DNA of 6,693 nt from Burkholderiaceae bacterium (GCA_030151165.1 JASLEM010000301.1:1-6693), one strand, 5' to 3'; counted from the first letter of the stretch, positions 1 through 6,357 are shown. Notes: a model not told the origin generated them from the letters alone. Numbers and translations: made by a program.

Positions 1-105
1 GCCTGCAGCCAGAAGGTCGAGTGGCGCGTCGTGGACAACCCGGGCGCTGCCGTCCCGGGCGCGCTGACCCCGCTGCTGTGGAGCCGATCCGACGGCCTGT
101 GGTGA
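1..105 (+). CDS. C-terminal tail of an unrecognised protein (5' end outside window)
   Basis: Frame 1 is open from the window edge to a TGA at 103-105 and encodes 34 residues, ending in VPGALTPLLWSRSDGLW. Nearly every third codon position is G or C, as expected of a real gene in this genome, and the reading gives a balanced composition (hydrophobic, acidic and Trp residues) rather than the Arg/Ala-rich pattern of antisense readings. The gene would converge on the MFS transporter, with 46 bases between the two stop codons. I do not recognise the family, and 34 residues are too few to assign a function. A competing possibility is that this stretch is non-coding or is read on the other strand. 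Confidence 0.4.
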   Translation, partial: ACSQKVEWRVVDNPGAAVPGALTPLLWSRSDGLW

Positions 106-121
106 CCGCCCCGCGCGACGC

Positions 122-150
122 CGTCGGCGCCGCGCGACGACCGGCCGACG
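122..150. terminator. possible bidirectional hairpin between convergent genes
   Basis: CGTCGGC at 122-128 pairs perfectly with GCCGACG at 144-150 across a 15-base loop. It sits in the short gap between the plus-strand tail gene and the stop codon of the minus-strand transporter, where a shared terminator would be expected. There is no T-run on either side, so intrinsic termination is uncertain. In DNA this rich in GC, 7-bp stems arise by chance. Confidence 0.25.
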
Positions 151-151
151 C

Positions 152-1489
152 TCACCGCGGGCGCGCCACCCGCATCGCCGCCGCCGGCAGCCCGCGCATC
201 ACGATCAGCGCGCAGGCCAGCGAGGCGACGCCGATCGCATACAGGGCGGGTGTCGTCGATCCCGTCGCGTCCTTGATGCTGCCGACCATCACCGGGCTCA
301 CGATGCCGCCCAGCTGGCCCAGCGTGTTGATCAGCGCGATGCCGCCGGCCGCGCCGGCGCCGGTCACGAGGCGCGGCGGCAGGGCCCAGAACGCCGGGAT
401 CGACGCGACGACCCCGCCGCCCATCACCGCGAGCGCGACGATCAGCAGCGCGGTCTGCTTGTCGAAGAGCCCGGCCGCGAAGAAGCCCAGCGCCGCGGCG
501 ACGAGCAGCCCCGCGACGTACTTGCGCCGCTCGCCGCTCGCGTCCGAGACGCGCCCCACGACCACCATGCAGATCGCGCCGAAGACGTAGGGCACCGCGG
601 TCAGCAGGCCGATCGTCGTCGAGCTCGCGATGCCCGAGCTTCGGATCAGGTGCGGCGCCCAGAAGTTGAGGCCGTACGAGCCGACCTGGATCAGGAAGTA
701 GACGAGCCCGAGCACGAGGAAGCCCGGCGTGCGGATCGCGGCCCACAGCGTGCCGCCCTTCGCGTGCGCGCCCGGCTCCTTCACCTGCGACGCGAGGTGC
801 TCGCGCTCGCGCGCGGTGAGCCACGCCGCGTCCTGCACGCGATCCTGGAAGCGGCGCAGCACCAGCAGGCCCAGCGGCAGGCAGGGCAGGCCGCCGATCA
901 GGAACAGCCAGTGCCAGCCGGGCTGGCCCAGCACGCCGTTCATCGTGCCGAGGATCAACCCCGAGATCGGCGCACCGACCAGCCCCGACATCGCCGACGC
1001 GAGGAACAGCATCGACGTCGCGCGGCCGCGGTAGCTCTCGGGGAACCACAGCGTCAGGTAGTACAGCACGCCGGGCGCGAAGCCCGCCTCCATCGCGCCG
1101 ACGACGAAGCGCAGCGCGTAGAACTGCCACTCGGTCGTGACGAACACCATCGCCGATGTCGCGAGCCCCCACGAGATCATGATCCGCGCGATCCAGCGCC
1201 GCGCGCCGACGCGGTACAGCAGCAGGTTGCTCGGCACCTCGAACAGCACGTAGCCGATCACGAACAGGCTCGCGCCGAGTCCGTAGGCGGTGTCGCTGAG
1301 GTTCAGCGCGCCTTGCAGCTGGAACTTCGCGAAGCTGATGTTGATGCGGTCGAAGAACGCGAACAGGTAGCAGACCATGACCAGCGGCATCAGCCGCCAG
1401 GCGACCTTGCGGATCAGGGCGTCGTGGTCGACGGTGGTCGTCAGGGTCGCGGTCGAGGGGCTCGACGCGGAAGCGGGAATCGCGGACAT
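152..1489 (-). CDS. MFS transporter, anion:cation symporter (ACS) type, organic acid uptake
   Basis: A 445-residue inner-membrane major facilitator protein, the usual length for the ACS group (phthalate, tartrate, hexuronate and similar permeases), whose members import organic anions with protons. A polar N-terminus of about 32 residues precedes TM1 (about 33-52), which carries the DRxN signature at D47-R48-N50. TM2 and the following loop (about 71-107) show the ACS pattern FEVPSNLLLYRVGARRW. A hydrophilic central loop (about 215-255) containing AAWLTAREREHL separates the two six-helix halves. The start is supported by AGGAGA at 1495-1500, six to seven bases before the ATG. It lies 81 bases downstream of the lyase gene on the same strand and is probably the third gene of that operon. 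The substrate cannot be read from the sequence; a dicarboxylate or hydroxy acid handled by the two enzymes is the natural guess. Confidence 0.9.
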   Translation of the reverse strand: MSAIPASASSPSTATLTTTVDHDALIRKVAWRLMPLVMVCYLFAFFDRINISFAKFQLQGALNLSDTAYGLGASLFVIGYVLFEVPSNLLLYRVGARRWIARIMISWGLATSAMVFVTTEWQFYALRFVVGAMEAGFAPGVLYYLTLWFPESYRGRATSMLFLASAMSGLVGAPISGLILGTMNGVLGQPGWHWLFLIGGLPCLPLGLLVLRRFQDRVQDAAWLTAREREHLASQVKEPGAHAKGGTLWAAIRTPGFLVLGLVYFLIQVGSYGLNFWAPHLIRSSGIASSTTIGLLTAVPYVFGAICMVVVGRVSDASGERRKYVAGLLVAAALGFFAAGLFDKQTALLIVALAVMGGGVVASIPAFWALPPRLVTGAGAAGGIALINTLGQLGGIVSPVMVGSIKDATGSTTPALYAIGVASLACALIVMRGLPAAAMRVARPR

Positions 1490-1494
1490 GCGTG

Positions 1495-1524
1495 TCTCCT
1501 GCCGGCCTCTCTGGCGGAGGCCGG
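1495..1524 (-). promoter_or_regulatory. leader hairpin abutting the transporter ribosome binding site
   Basis: CCGGCCTC at 1502-1509 and GAGGCCGG at 1517-1524 form a perfect 8-bp stem with a 7-base loop. In the minus-strand transcript the stem ends one base before the AGGAGA ribosome binding site (1495-1500) of the MFS gene. No T-run follows the stem in either direction, so it does not look like an intrinsic terminator. A role in tuning expression or mRNA stability between the lyase and transporter cistrons is an inference. Confidence 0.4.
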
Positions 1525-1570
1525 TCTGGTGGTTTGAAAAAGGAAAGGGCGGAAGGGCCGCGCGCGGCCG

Positions 1571-2485
1571 CTAGGTTGGCACCGGATGCAATCGGTCGCG
1601 CGGGCCGGCCGCCAGCAGCGCGTTGGCGAGCGGCCGCGCGACCAGGTCGGGCACGATGGCCGCGACGTCGAGCAGGCTCGCGAGGTCGACGCCGGTGTCG
1701 CGGCGCATGCACTCGAACATGTGGACGAGCGTCTCGGTGTTGACGTTGCCCGACGCGCCCGGCGCATACGGGCAGCCGCCGAGGCCGGCGCACGACGCGT
1801 CGAAGCGCGTGGCGCCGAGGTCGAGCGCGGCGAGCGCGTTGGCGAGCGCCATGCCGCGGGTGTCGTGCAGGTGGATCGTGGTATCGGCGAGCGGCAGCAC
1901 GCCCCGCAGGCGCGCGAGCACGCGCCGCACGCCGGCCGGATCGGCCATGCCGGTGGTGTCGCACAGCGTGATGCCGGCGGCGCCGCCGTCGACCAGCGTC
2001 GCGGCGAGGCGCGCGACCTCGTCGACCGCGACTTCGCCCTCAAACGGGCACCCGAACGCCGTCGACAGCGATACGTTGCACCGTATGCCGCCGACGCCGG
2101 CCTGCTTCACGATCTCGAGCAGCTGCGCGAGCGACGCCGCGCGCGGCATCCGCAGGTTCGCCGCGTTGTGCGATTCGCTGCACGACATCACGAGGTTCAG
2201 CTCGTCGACGCGGCTCTCGATCGCGCGCTCCATGCCGCGCAGGTTGGGCACCAGCGCGGTGTAGACGACGCCCGGCGCGCGGCGGATCTCGCGCATCACG
2301 ATCTCGGCGTCGGCGAGCGCGGGGATCGCGCGCGGCGACGTGAACGACGTCACCTCGATCTTCGCGAAGCCGCAGGCCGACAGCGCGTCGACGAACGCGA
2401 TCTTGTCTGCGGTCGGCACGAAGCGCGACTCCATCTGCAGGCCGTCGCGGGGCGCGACCTCGTTGATCAGCAGGCGGGCGGTCAT
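1571..2485 (-). CDS. HMG-CoA lyase family enzyme (acyl-CoA-cleaving aldolase)
   Basis: A 304-residue TIM-barrel enzyme of the HMG-CoA lyase/DRE-TIM metallolyase family, which cleaves HMG-CoA to acetyl-CoA and acetoacetate using a divalent metal. Conserved residues are present: R13 and D14 in APRDGLQ, E44 in KIEVTSF, D176 in LCDTTGM, H205 and H207 in IHLHD, C238 in the flexible-loop signature GGCPYAPGASGN, and N247. All align with human HMGCL R41, D42, E72, D204, H233, H235, C266 and N275 at a constant offset of 28, so the enzyme should be active. The ATG overlaps the TGA of the CoA-transferase (ATGA, 2482-2485), which indicates translational coupling; there is only a weak GGGAC upstream. No other leucine-degradation genes are nearby, so this may be a paralogue for a different or exogenous substrate such as 3-hydroxy-3-methylglutarate or citramalate. 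Confidence 0.92.
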   Translation of the reverse strand: MTARLLINEVAPRDGLQMESRFVPTADKIAFVDALSACGFAKIEVTSFTSPRAIPALADAEIVMREIRRAPGVVYTALVPNLRGMERAIESRVDELNLVMSCSESHNAANLRMPRAASLAQLLEIVKQAGVGGIRCNVSLSTAFGCPFEGEVAVDEVARLAATLVDGGAAGITLCDTTGMADPAGVRRVLARLRGVLPLADTTIHLHDTRGMALANALAALDLGATRFDASCAGLGGCPYAPGASGNVNTETLVHMFECMRRDTGVDLASLLDVAAIVPDLVARPLANALLAAGPRDRLHPVPT

Positions 2486-3672
2486 GCGATCGTCCCGTCG
2501 CGCATCAGCGTCTCGATGCGATCGGCCGCGACGCCGGCCTCCGCCAGCACGCGCCGCGTGTGCTGTCCGAGCGCAGGCGCGGCGCTGCGCACCTGGCCGG
2601 GCGTCTCCGACAGCTTGGGCACGATGCCCGGCGCGGCGATCGTGCCGCCGTGCATCGCGGGGATGCGCTCGATGTTGCCGCGGCTCGCGTAGTGCGGGTC
2701 GGCGGCGATGTCGGCGATCGTGTAGACGCGGCTCGCGGGCACGTCGGCGTCGCGCAGGCGCGCGAGGACGTCGTCGAGCGGGTGCCGGCGCGTCCACGCG
2801 GCGATCGCGGCGTCGAGCTCGGCGGCGCGCGGCGAGCGGCCGTCGTTGCCGGCCAGCGCGGGGTCGTCGGCGAGGTCGGGTCGCTCGATGACCTGCATCA
2901 GCCGTTTGAAGATGCTGTCGCCGTTGCCCGCGACCAGCACCGCCTGGCCGCAGGCGCACGGGTAGGCGTTCGACGGCGTGATGCCGGGCAGCGCGCCGCC
3001 CGCGGGCTGGCGCACCTCGCCGAAGACGTCGTATTCGGGCAGCAGGCTCTCGGAGAGGTTGAACATCGCCTCGTACAGCGCGAGGTCGATCATCTGGCCC
3101 GTGCCGCCGCGGGCGTCGCGCGCATAGAGCGCGAGCATCACGCCCAGCGCGCCGTGCACACCCGCCACCGTATCGCCCAGCGATACCCCACTGCGTACCG
3201 GCGGCCGGCCCGGCTCGCCGTTGAGATGGCGTAGCCCGCCGAACGCCTCGGCCACGGCGGCGAAGCCGGGTTCCTTCGCGCGCGGGCCGGTCTGTCCGAA
3301 GCCGGACAGCCGCAGCATCACGAGCCGCGGGTTGAGCGCGTGCAGCTCGTTCCAGCCGAGGCCCCAGCCTTCCATCGCGCCGGGGCGGAAGTTCTCGATG
3401 ACGACGTCGGCGTCGCGCAGCAGCTCGCGGACCAGCGCCTGGCCCTCGGCCACGCGCAGGTCGATGCACACCGACTCCTTGTTGCGCGACTGCACGTCCC
3501 ACCACACCGACGTGCCGTCGCGCAGCAGGCGCCACTTGCGCAGCGCGTCGCCGGTGCGCGGCGGTTCGACCTTGACGACGCGGGCGCCGAAGTCGGCCAG
3601 CGTCTTCGCGGCGAACGGCCCCGCGATCAGCTGCCCCAGCTCGACGACCTTGATGCCTTCCAGAACCTGCAT
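2482..3672 (-). CDS. CaiB/BaiF family III CoA-transferase
   Basis: A 396-residue cytoplasmic enzyme, normal for family III (formyl-CoA, carnitine, succinyl-CoA-dependent) CoA-transferases, which move CoA between carboxylic acids through an aspartyl-CoA thioester. The N-terminus MQVLEGIKVVELGQLIAGP, followed by ADFGARVVKVEPP, is diagnostic. Further family motifs are SRNKESVCIDLR (62-73), DVVIENFRPGAMEGWGLG (89-106) and LSGFGQTGP (122-130). D167 in GVSLGDTVAGVHGALG matches the catalytic Asp (D169 of formyl-CoA transferase). The start at 3672 is chosen because GTGGAG (3679-3684) lies six bases upstream and the family begins right before the VLEGIKVVEL strand; an upstream ATG at 3741 would add an uncharacteristic extension with no ribosome binding site. 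It is the first gene of the operon with the lyase and transporter. Substrate unknown; activation of the acid cleaved by the lyase is inferred. Confidence 0.92.
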   Translation of the reverse strand: MQVLEGIKVVELGQLIAGPFAAKTLADFGARVVKVEPPRTGDALRKWRLLRDGTSVWWDVQSRNKESVCIDLRVAEGQALVRELLRDADVVIENFRPGAMEGWGLGWNELHALNPRLVMLRLSGFGQTGPRAKEPGFAAVAEAFGGLRHLNGEPGRPPVRSGVSLGDTVAGVHGALGVMLALYARDARGGTGQMIDLALYEAMFNLSESLLPEYDVFGEVRQPAGGALPGITPSNAYPCACGQAVLVAGNGDSIFKRLMQVIERPDLADDPALAGNDGRSPRAAELDAAIAAWTRRHPLDDVLARLRDADVPASRVYTIADIAADPHYASRGNIERIPAMHGGTIAAPGIVPKLSETPGQVRSAAPALGQHTRRVLAEAGVAADRIETLMRDGTIA

Positions 3673-3697
3673 GCATGACTCCACTTCGATGGCGCCG

Positions 3698-3726
3698 ATT
3701 CTGGAGACGCGGCGCGCCGAACTGAA
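3698..3726 (-). promoter_or_regulatory. candidate promoter of the CoA-transferase operon
   Basis: On the minus strand TTCAGT (3726-3721) and CAGAAT (3703-3698) are separated by 17 bases and match the sigma-70 -35/-10 consensus at 3 and 4 of 6 positions. Transcription would begin near 3691, about 19 bases before the ATG at 3672, leaving room for the GTGGAG ribosome binding site. The match is weak, which would fit an activator-dependent promoter but is not proof. Confidence 0.35.
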
Positions 3727-3733
3727 GGCAGAA

Positions 3734-3766
3734 CTCGCCAAGCGAGCTTTCGCCGTTCGGGAAAGC
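3734..3766 (-). promoter_or_regulatory. candidate LysR-type regulator binding site (T-N11-A dyad plus second dyad)
   Basis: GCTTTC (3746-3751) and GAAAGC (3761-3766) are perfect inverted arms around nine bases and contain T3750-N11-A3762, the recognition signature of LysR-family sites. Its centre (3756) would be at about -65 from the inferred start of transcription near 3691, the classical position of the LysR recognition site. A second dyad, CTCGC (3734-3738) and GCGAG (3742-3746), abuts it at about -49, where the activation half-site usually lies. The gap lies between the LysR gene and the CoA-transferase it probably controls. Confidence 0.45.
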
Positions 3767-3792
3767 GACGCCGGGTTTCTACGTGAAGGCGG

Positions 3793-4689
3793 TCAGGCCG
3801 CCGAACAGAGATGGTCGATCAGCGATCGCACCGCGCGCGGCACGGTCGATGCGTCGCGCACGCCGATCAGCAGCTGCCGGTGCACCCACTCGTCGGTCAG
3901 CACGATGCGTTTGAGGTGCATCGACTGCAGGTGCGGCTGGATCGCGGCCTCGGGCAGCACCGCCACGCCCATGCCGTTGGCGACCATCAGGCACATCGCG
4001 TCGAAGCTGCGCACCTGGATGCGCACGCGCAGCCGGCGGCCGAGCAGCTCGGTCTCCTCGTGCAGGCGGCGCGACAGCGAGGTCGCGCTCGACAGGCAGA
4101 CGAAGTCGTCGTCCACCACGTCCGCGAACTTCACCGCCTTGCGCCGTTGCAGCGCGTGGCCGTTCGGCACGACCAGCACGAGGCGGTCGCTGCGGTAGTT
4201 CATCAGGTGCAGGCCGTGCGCCGCGGTGCGGTCGGCGAAGATGCCGAAGTCGGCGCGGCCGTCGAGCACGGCCATCACGATGTCGGCGCTGTTCTGCTCC
4301 TCGAGTTCGATGCGGATGCCGGGGTTGCCGGCCTGGAAGCTCGCGAGCTCGCGCGGCAGGAACTGCGTGATGGCCGAGGTGTTGGCCCACAGCCGGATCA
4401 CGCCGACGACGCCTTGCGCGTAGTCCGACAGGTCGGCCGACAGGTGCTCCACTTCCTTCAGCACGCTGCGCGCGCGTTCGAACAGCACCTGGCCGGCCGC
4501 GGTGGGCCGCACGCCGCGCGAGTGGCGCTCCAGCAGCGCGACGCCGACGGCGGCCTCGAGGTCGGTGACGCGCTTGCTCGCGGCGCCGATCGCCAGGTGC
4601 GCGAACTCGGCGCCCTTGCTGATGCTGCCGGTGCGCACGACGAGCGTGAACAGCTGCAGCGAGGTCAGGTCGAGGCGGTGGAGGTTCAT
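3793..4689 (-). CDS. LysR-type transcriptional regulator
   Basis: A 298-residue protein, the usual length of the family. An N-terminal winged helix-turn-helix occupies residues about 4-62 (LQLFTLVVRTGSISKGAEFA, then ASKRVTDLEAAVGVALLERH, then the wing with RGVRPTAAG). A linker helix follows, then a periplasmic-binding-protein-like effector domain from about residue 90 to the end, with typical elements such as the DGRADFGIF strand and GMGVAVLPEAAIQP. The start at 4689 places the helix-turn-helix at the normal distance from the N-terminus; it lacks a clear ribosome binding site, and an in-frame ATG at 4716 would add nine residues. It is transcribed in the same direction as the CoA-transferase, 120 bases upstream of it, rather than divergently as is common. 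It likely senses a substrate or intermediate of that operon; the effector is unknown. Confidence 0.93.
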   Translation of the reverse strand: MNLHRLDLTSLQLFTLVVRTGSISKGAEFAHLAIGAASKRVTDLEAAVGVALLERHSRGVRPTAAGQVLFERARSVLKEVEHLSADLSDYAQGVVGVIRLWANTSAITQFLPRELASFQAGNPGIRIELEEQNSADIVMAVLDGRADFGIFADRTAAHGLHLMNYRSDRLVLVVPNGHALQRRKAVKFADVVDDDFVCLSSATSLSRRLHEETELLGRRLRVRIQVRSFDAMCLMVANGMGVAVLPEAAIQPHLQSMHLKRIVLTDEWVHRQLLIGVRDASTVPRAVRSLIDHLCSAA

Positions 4690-4752
4690 GGGCACGGCGC
4701 GGCGGGGTGAGCGCATTGTCCGTGCGGGCGCGACGGGCGTCGCGCGGGTCAA

Positions 4753-4771
4753 CCCGGGCAGGGCGCCCGGG
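4753..4771 (-). terminator. GC-rich hairpin downstream of the 77-residue gene
   Basis: CCCGGGC (4753-4759) and GCCCGGG (4765-4771) form a perfect 7-bp stem with a 5-base loop, 12 bases past the TGA of the small gene on the minus strand. Only TTGACC follows, not a T-run, so it is at best a weak or Rho-assisted terminator separating that gene from the LysR gene. It could instead protect the 3' end of the mRNA. Confidence 0.35.
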
Positions 4772-4783
4772 CGTGCAGCGGCG

Positions 4784-5017
4784 TCAGGCCGCCTGCAGGT
4801 TCTCGATCATCGCGGCCTGGGCCTTGACCAGCACCACTTCGCCGGCCTGGGTCAGGCGCAGCGTGCCGCCGTTCCATTCCAGCCAACGCAGGGCGACGAA
4901 CTGGTCGATGGTCTTCTCCGGGATGTCGCGGGCGCGGCGCTGGCGCAGGGCGTCGCAGGTCGCGGACAGGGTCTCGAGCAGGGCGATGTCGTTCTTGGCG
5001 TGGGCTTGCGTGGTCAT
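4784..5017 (-). CDS. small protein of unknown function, 77 residues, possible winged-helix fold
   Basis: I do not recognise a named family. The reading frame is well supported: a strong ribosome binding site GGAGGAA (5025-5031) lies seven bases before the ATG, and the codon usage matches the neighbours. The protein has no signal peptide or membrane segment and is probably cytosolic. It appears to have an amphipathic helix at about residues 10-28, a second helix at about 34-43 (KTIDQFVALR), a short beta hairpin WLEWNGGTLRLT (about 45-56), then a C-terminal helix AGEVVLVKAQAAMIENLQ. A helix followed by an aromatic strand, a GG turn and LTQAG resembles the wing of winged-helix proteins, but without a clear recognition helix DNA binding is speculative. 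It is flanked by gaps of about 100 bases on each side and is probably its own transcription unit. Confidence 0.75.
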   Translation of the reverse strand: MTTQAHAKNDIALLETLSATCDALRQRRARDIPEKTIDQFVALRWLEWNGGTLRLTQAGEVVLVKAQAAMIENLQAA

Positions 5018-5024
5018 GATCGTG

Positions 5025-5031
5025 TTCCTCC
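5025..5031 (-). promoter_or_regulatory. strong ribosome binding site of the 77-residue gene
   Basis: Read on the minus strand these bases are GGAGGAA, seven bases before the ATG at 5017. This near-perfect Shine-Dalgarno sequence is the strongest in the window and is the main support for the short gene being real and well translated. Confidence 0.7.
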
Positions 5032-5125
5032 AGGGATGGCTGAACGATATCGATTCGCCGCCGCCGGCACCGTCAGCGCGGCCAGCGTCCCGGTGTAGGA
5101 CAGCACGCCGCGCTGCGCCCGGCGC

Positions 5126-5824
5126 TCAGTGCACGTTCTTGGCCGACATCGCTTTCGCCGCGCTCAGCGCCGCGTCCCACGCGCGCTTGGGCAGGTGCGT
5201 GCGCAGGCGCTCGATCAGGAGGTCGACGATCTCGTCGGTGATCTGGTGGCCGACGAAGGGGATGACGTCGGCCGTCACGTCGGCGCCGATGTTCACCAGG
5301 TGCTGCGCCGCCTCGACGGTGAAGCCGTACGGGATCACCGGGTCGACCTTGCCGTGGAACATGTGCAGCGTGGTGTCCGGGTTGGCCGTCTCGGGCAGCT
5401 GCGCGAAGCGGCCGGCGATCGACACCACGCGGCCGGCGACGGCCTGGCAGTCGCGCGTCGACTCGAGCGCCATGATGCCGCCCTGCGAGAAGCCGACCAG
5501 CGCCACGGCCTCGGTGCTCACGCCGGCCTCGGCCTGCCAGTGGCGCACCGTCTCGACGAACGCCGGCATCGCGGCCTCGACGCGCGCGGGCCGGTTCTCC
5601 TCGCTGATGCCCATCACCGAGAACCACTGCCGCCCGCCCGGCGCGTTCGACGCCGCCGGCGCCGCCACGCTCACGATGAAGGCGGCCGGGAACTCCTTCG
5701 CCAGCATCTCGCCCACCGGCACCAGGTCGGCCGCCGTCGATCCCACGCCGTGGAACAGCAGCATCAGTTGTTCGGCCTGGCCTTCGGGTCGGGCGACGAT
5801 GATGGAGTCGGTCGTGTCGGACAT
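5126..5824 (-). CDS. ypfH: YpfH-type esterase (alpha/beta hydrolase)
   Basis: A 232-residue cytoplasmic serine hydrolase of the phospholipase/carboxylesterase group, closely resembling E. coli esterase YpfH in length and in several blocks: LLFHGVGS (22-29, oxyanion region), GGRQWFSVMGISEENRPARV (63-82), MPAFVETVRHWQ (86-97), VGFSQGGIMALES (110-122) and LPETAN (143-148). The predicted catalytic triad is S113 in GFSQG, D161 in GKVDPVIPY and H193 in VGHQI. E. coli YpfH shows carboxylesterase activity on short acyl esters; its physiological substrate is not established. The start fits the family N-terminus; only a weak GAGAA precedes it. There is no signal peptide. The spacing to its neighbours (65 bases to the CoxG-like gene, 108 to the small gene) allows co-transcription with the CoxG-like gene but does not show it. 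Confidence 0.88.
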   Translation of the reverse strand: MSDTTDSIIVARPEGQAEQLMLLFHGVGSTAADLVPVGEMLAKEFPAAFIVSVAAPAASNAPGGRQWFSVMGISEENRPARVEAAMPAFVETVRHWQAEAGVSTEAVALVGFSQGGIMALESTRDCQAVAGRVVSIAGRFAQLPETANPDTTLHMFHGKVDPVIPYGFTVEAAQHLVNIGADVTADVIPFVGHQITDEIVDLLIERLRTHLPKRAWDAALSAAKAMSAKNVH

Positions 5825-5889
5825 GCGGGGTTCTCGGTCTGGGGGTTGCGGTGCCTTCCCATGATGGGGGCGCGGTGCGGGAACGCAAG

Positions 5890-6357
5890 TCAGGTGGACA
5901 GCGCGGCGTGGCGCTCGCCCAGGCCGGCGACGAAGCGGTCGAAGAACTCGTCGGCGATGCGTCGGGCGGCGACGTCGACCAGCGCCGTGCCGAACTGGGC
6001 GACCGCGCCTTCGATGCGGACGTCGATGTCGACCTGCAACGTCGTCGCCTCCGGCCCGTCGGCGACGAGCCGCATGCGCGCCTCGCCGGCGCCGCGCGCG
6101 GCCAGCGTGGCGGCCTCGAAATGCATGGTGCAGCCGTGGGGCGCGTCGACGTCGGCGCGCCGCAGGTGGGTCGTGAAGCGCGTGGCCAGCAGGCCGGCGG
6201 GCAGGCCGAGCGCCATGACCGCATCGAAGGTGTCGGCGCCGGTCGGTGCCAGCGATTCGCAGCCGGGGATCGACCACTGCAGCAGCGCGAGGTCGTTCAA
6301 CGCCGACCAGGCCTCGGCGAGCGGGACGGGCAGGGAGCGGGTGGCGCGGAGCTGCAT
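5890..6357 (-). CDS. CoxG-like SRPBCC family protein
   Basis: A 155-residue protein of the CoxG (carbon monoxide dehydrogenase subunit G) branch of the START/SRPBCC superfamily, a helix-grip fold enclosing a hydrophobic cavity. The N-terminus MQLRATRSLPVPLAEAWSAL, then the NDLALLQWSIPGCESL block (21-36), is diagnostic. The C-terminal helix is DVAARRIADEFFDRFVAGL. In CO-oxidising bacteria CoxG helps anchor or mature the dehydrogenase at the membrane. Here no coxMSL or other molybdenum-hydroxylase genes are visible, so its role is unknown and it may instead bind a lipid-like ligand. The ATG matches the family N-terminus although no Shine-Dalgarno sequence precedes it. It lacks the long C-terminal extension with a membrane anchor found in some CoxG proteins. 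Confidence 0.85.
   Translation of the reverse strand: MQLRATRSLPVPLAEAWSALNDLALLQWSIPGCESLAPTGADTFDAVMALGLPAGLLATRFTTHLRRADVDAPHGCTMHFEAATLAARGAGEARMRLVADGPEATTLQVDIDVRIEGAVAQFGTALVDVAARRIADEFFDRFVAGLGERHAALST

Noticed and set aside
1586..2692. A 368-codon plus-strand open frame antisense to the lyase and CoA-transferase
   Set aside because: Same GC-driven shadow effect; the composition is Arg/Ala/His-biased and the opposite strand holds two enzymes with intact active sites.
1571..3676. A 701-codon open frame that appears to fuse the lyase to a long N-terminal extension
   Set aside because: The extra 397 codons are an out-of-frame reading of the CoA-transferase gene, Arg/Ala/Pro-rich without domains. 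The lyase homology begins at the ATG at 2485, and the CoA-transferase frame carries all family motifs.
3811..4710. A 299-codon plus-strand open frame antisense to the LysR gene
   Set aside because: It mirrors the regulator's reading frame, with a His/Gln/Val/Arg-rich composition and no family motif.
5018..5125. CTGACG-N17-TCGATA as a promoter for the 77-residue gene
   Set aside because: The -10 element matches the consensus at only two of six positions, so it is too weak to annotate.
5858..5868. Dyad CCCAT-G-ATGGG upstream of the esterase gene
   Set aside because: Arms of five bases with a single-base centre cannot form a hairpin, and no regulator is known to match it; not distinguishable from chance.
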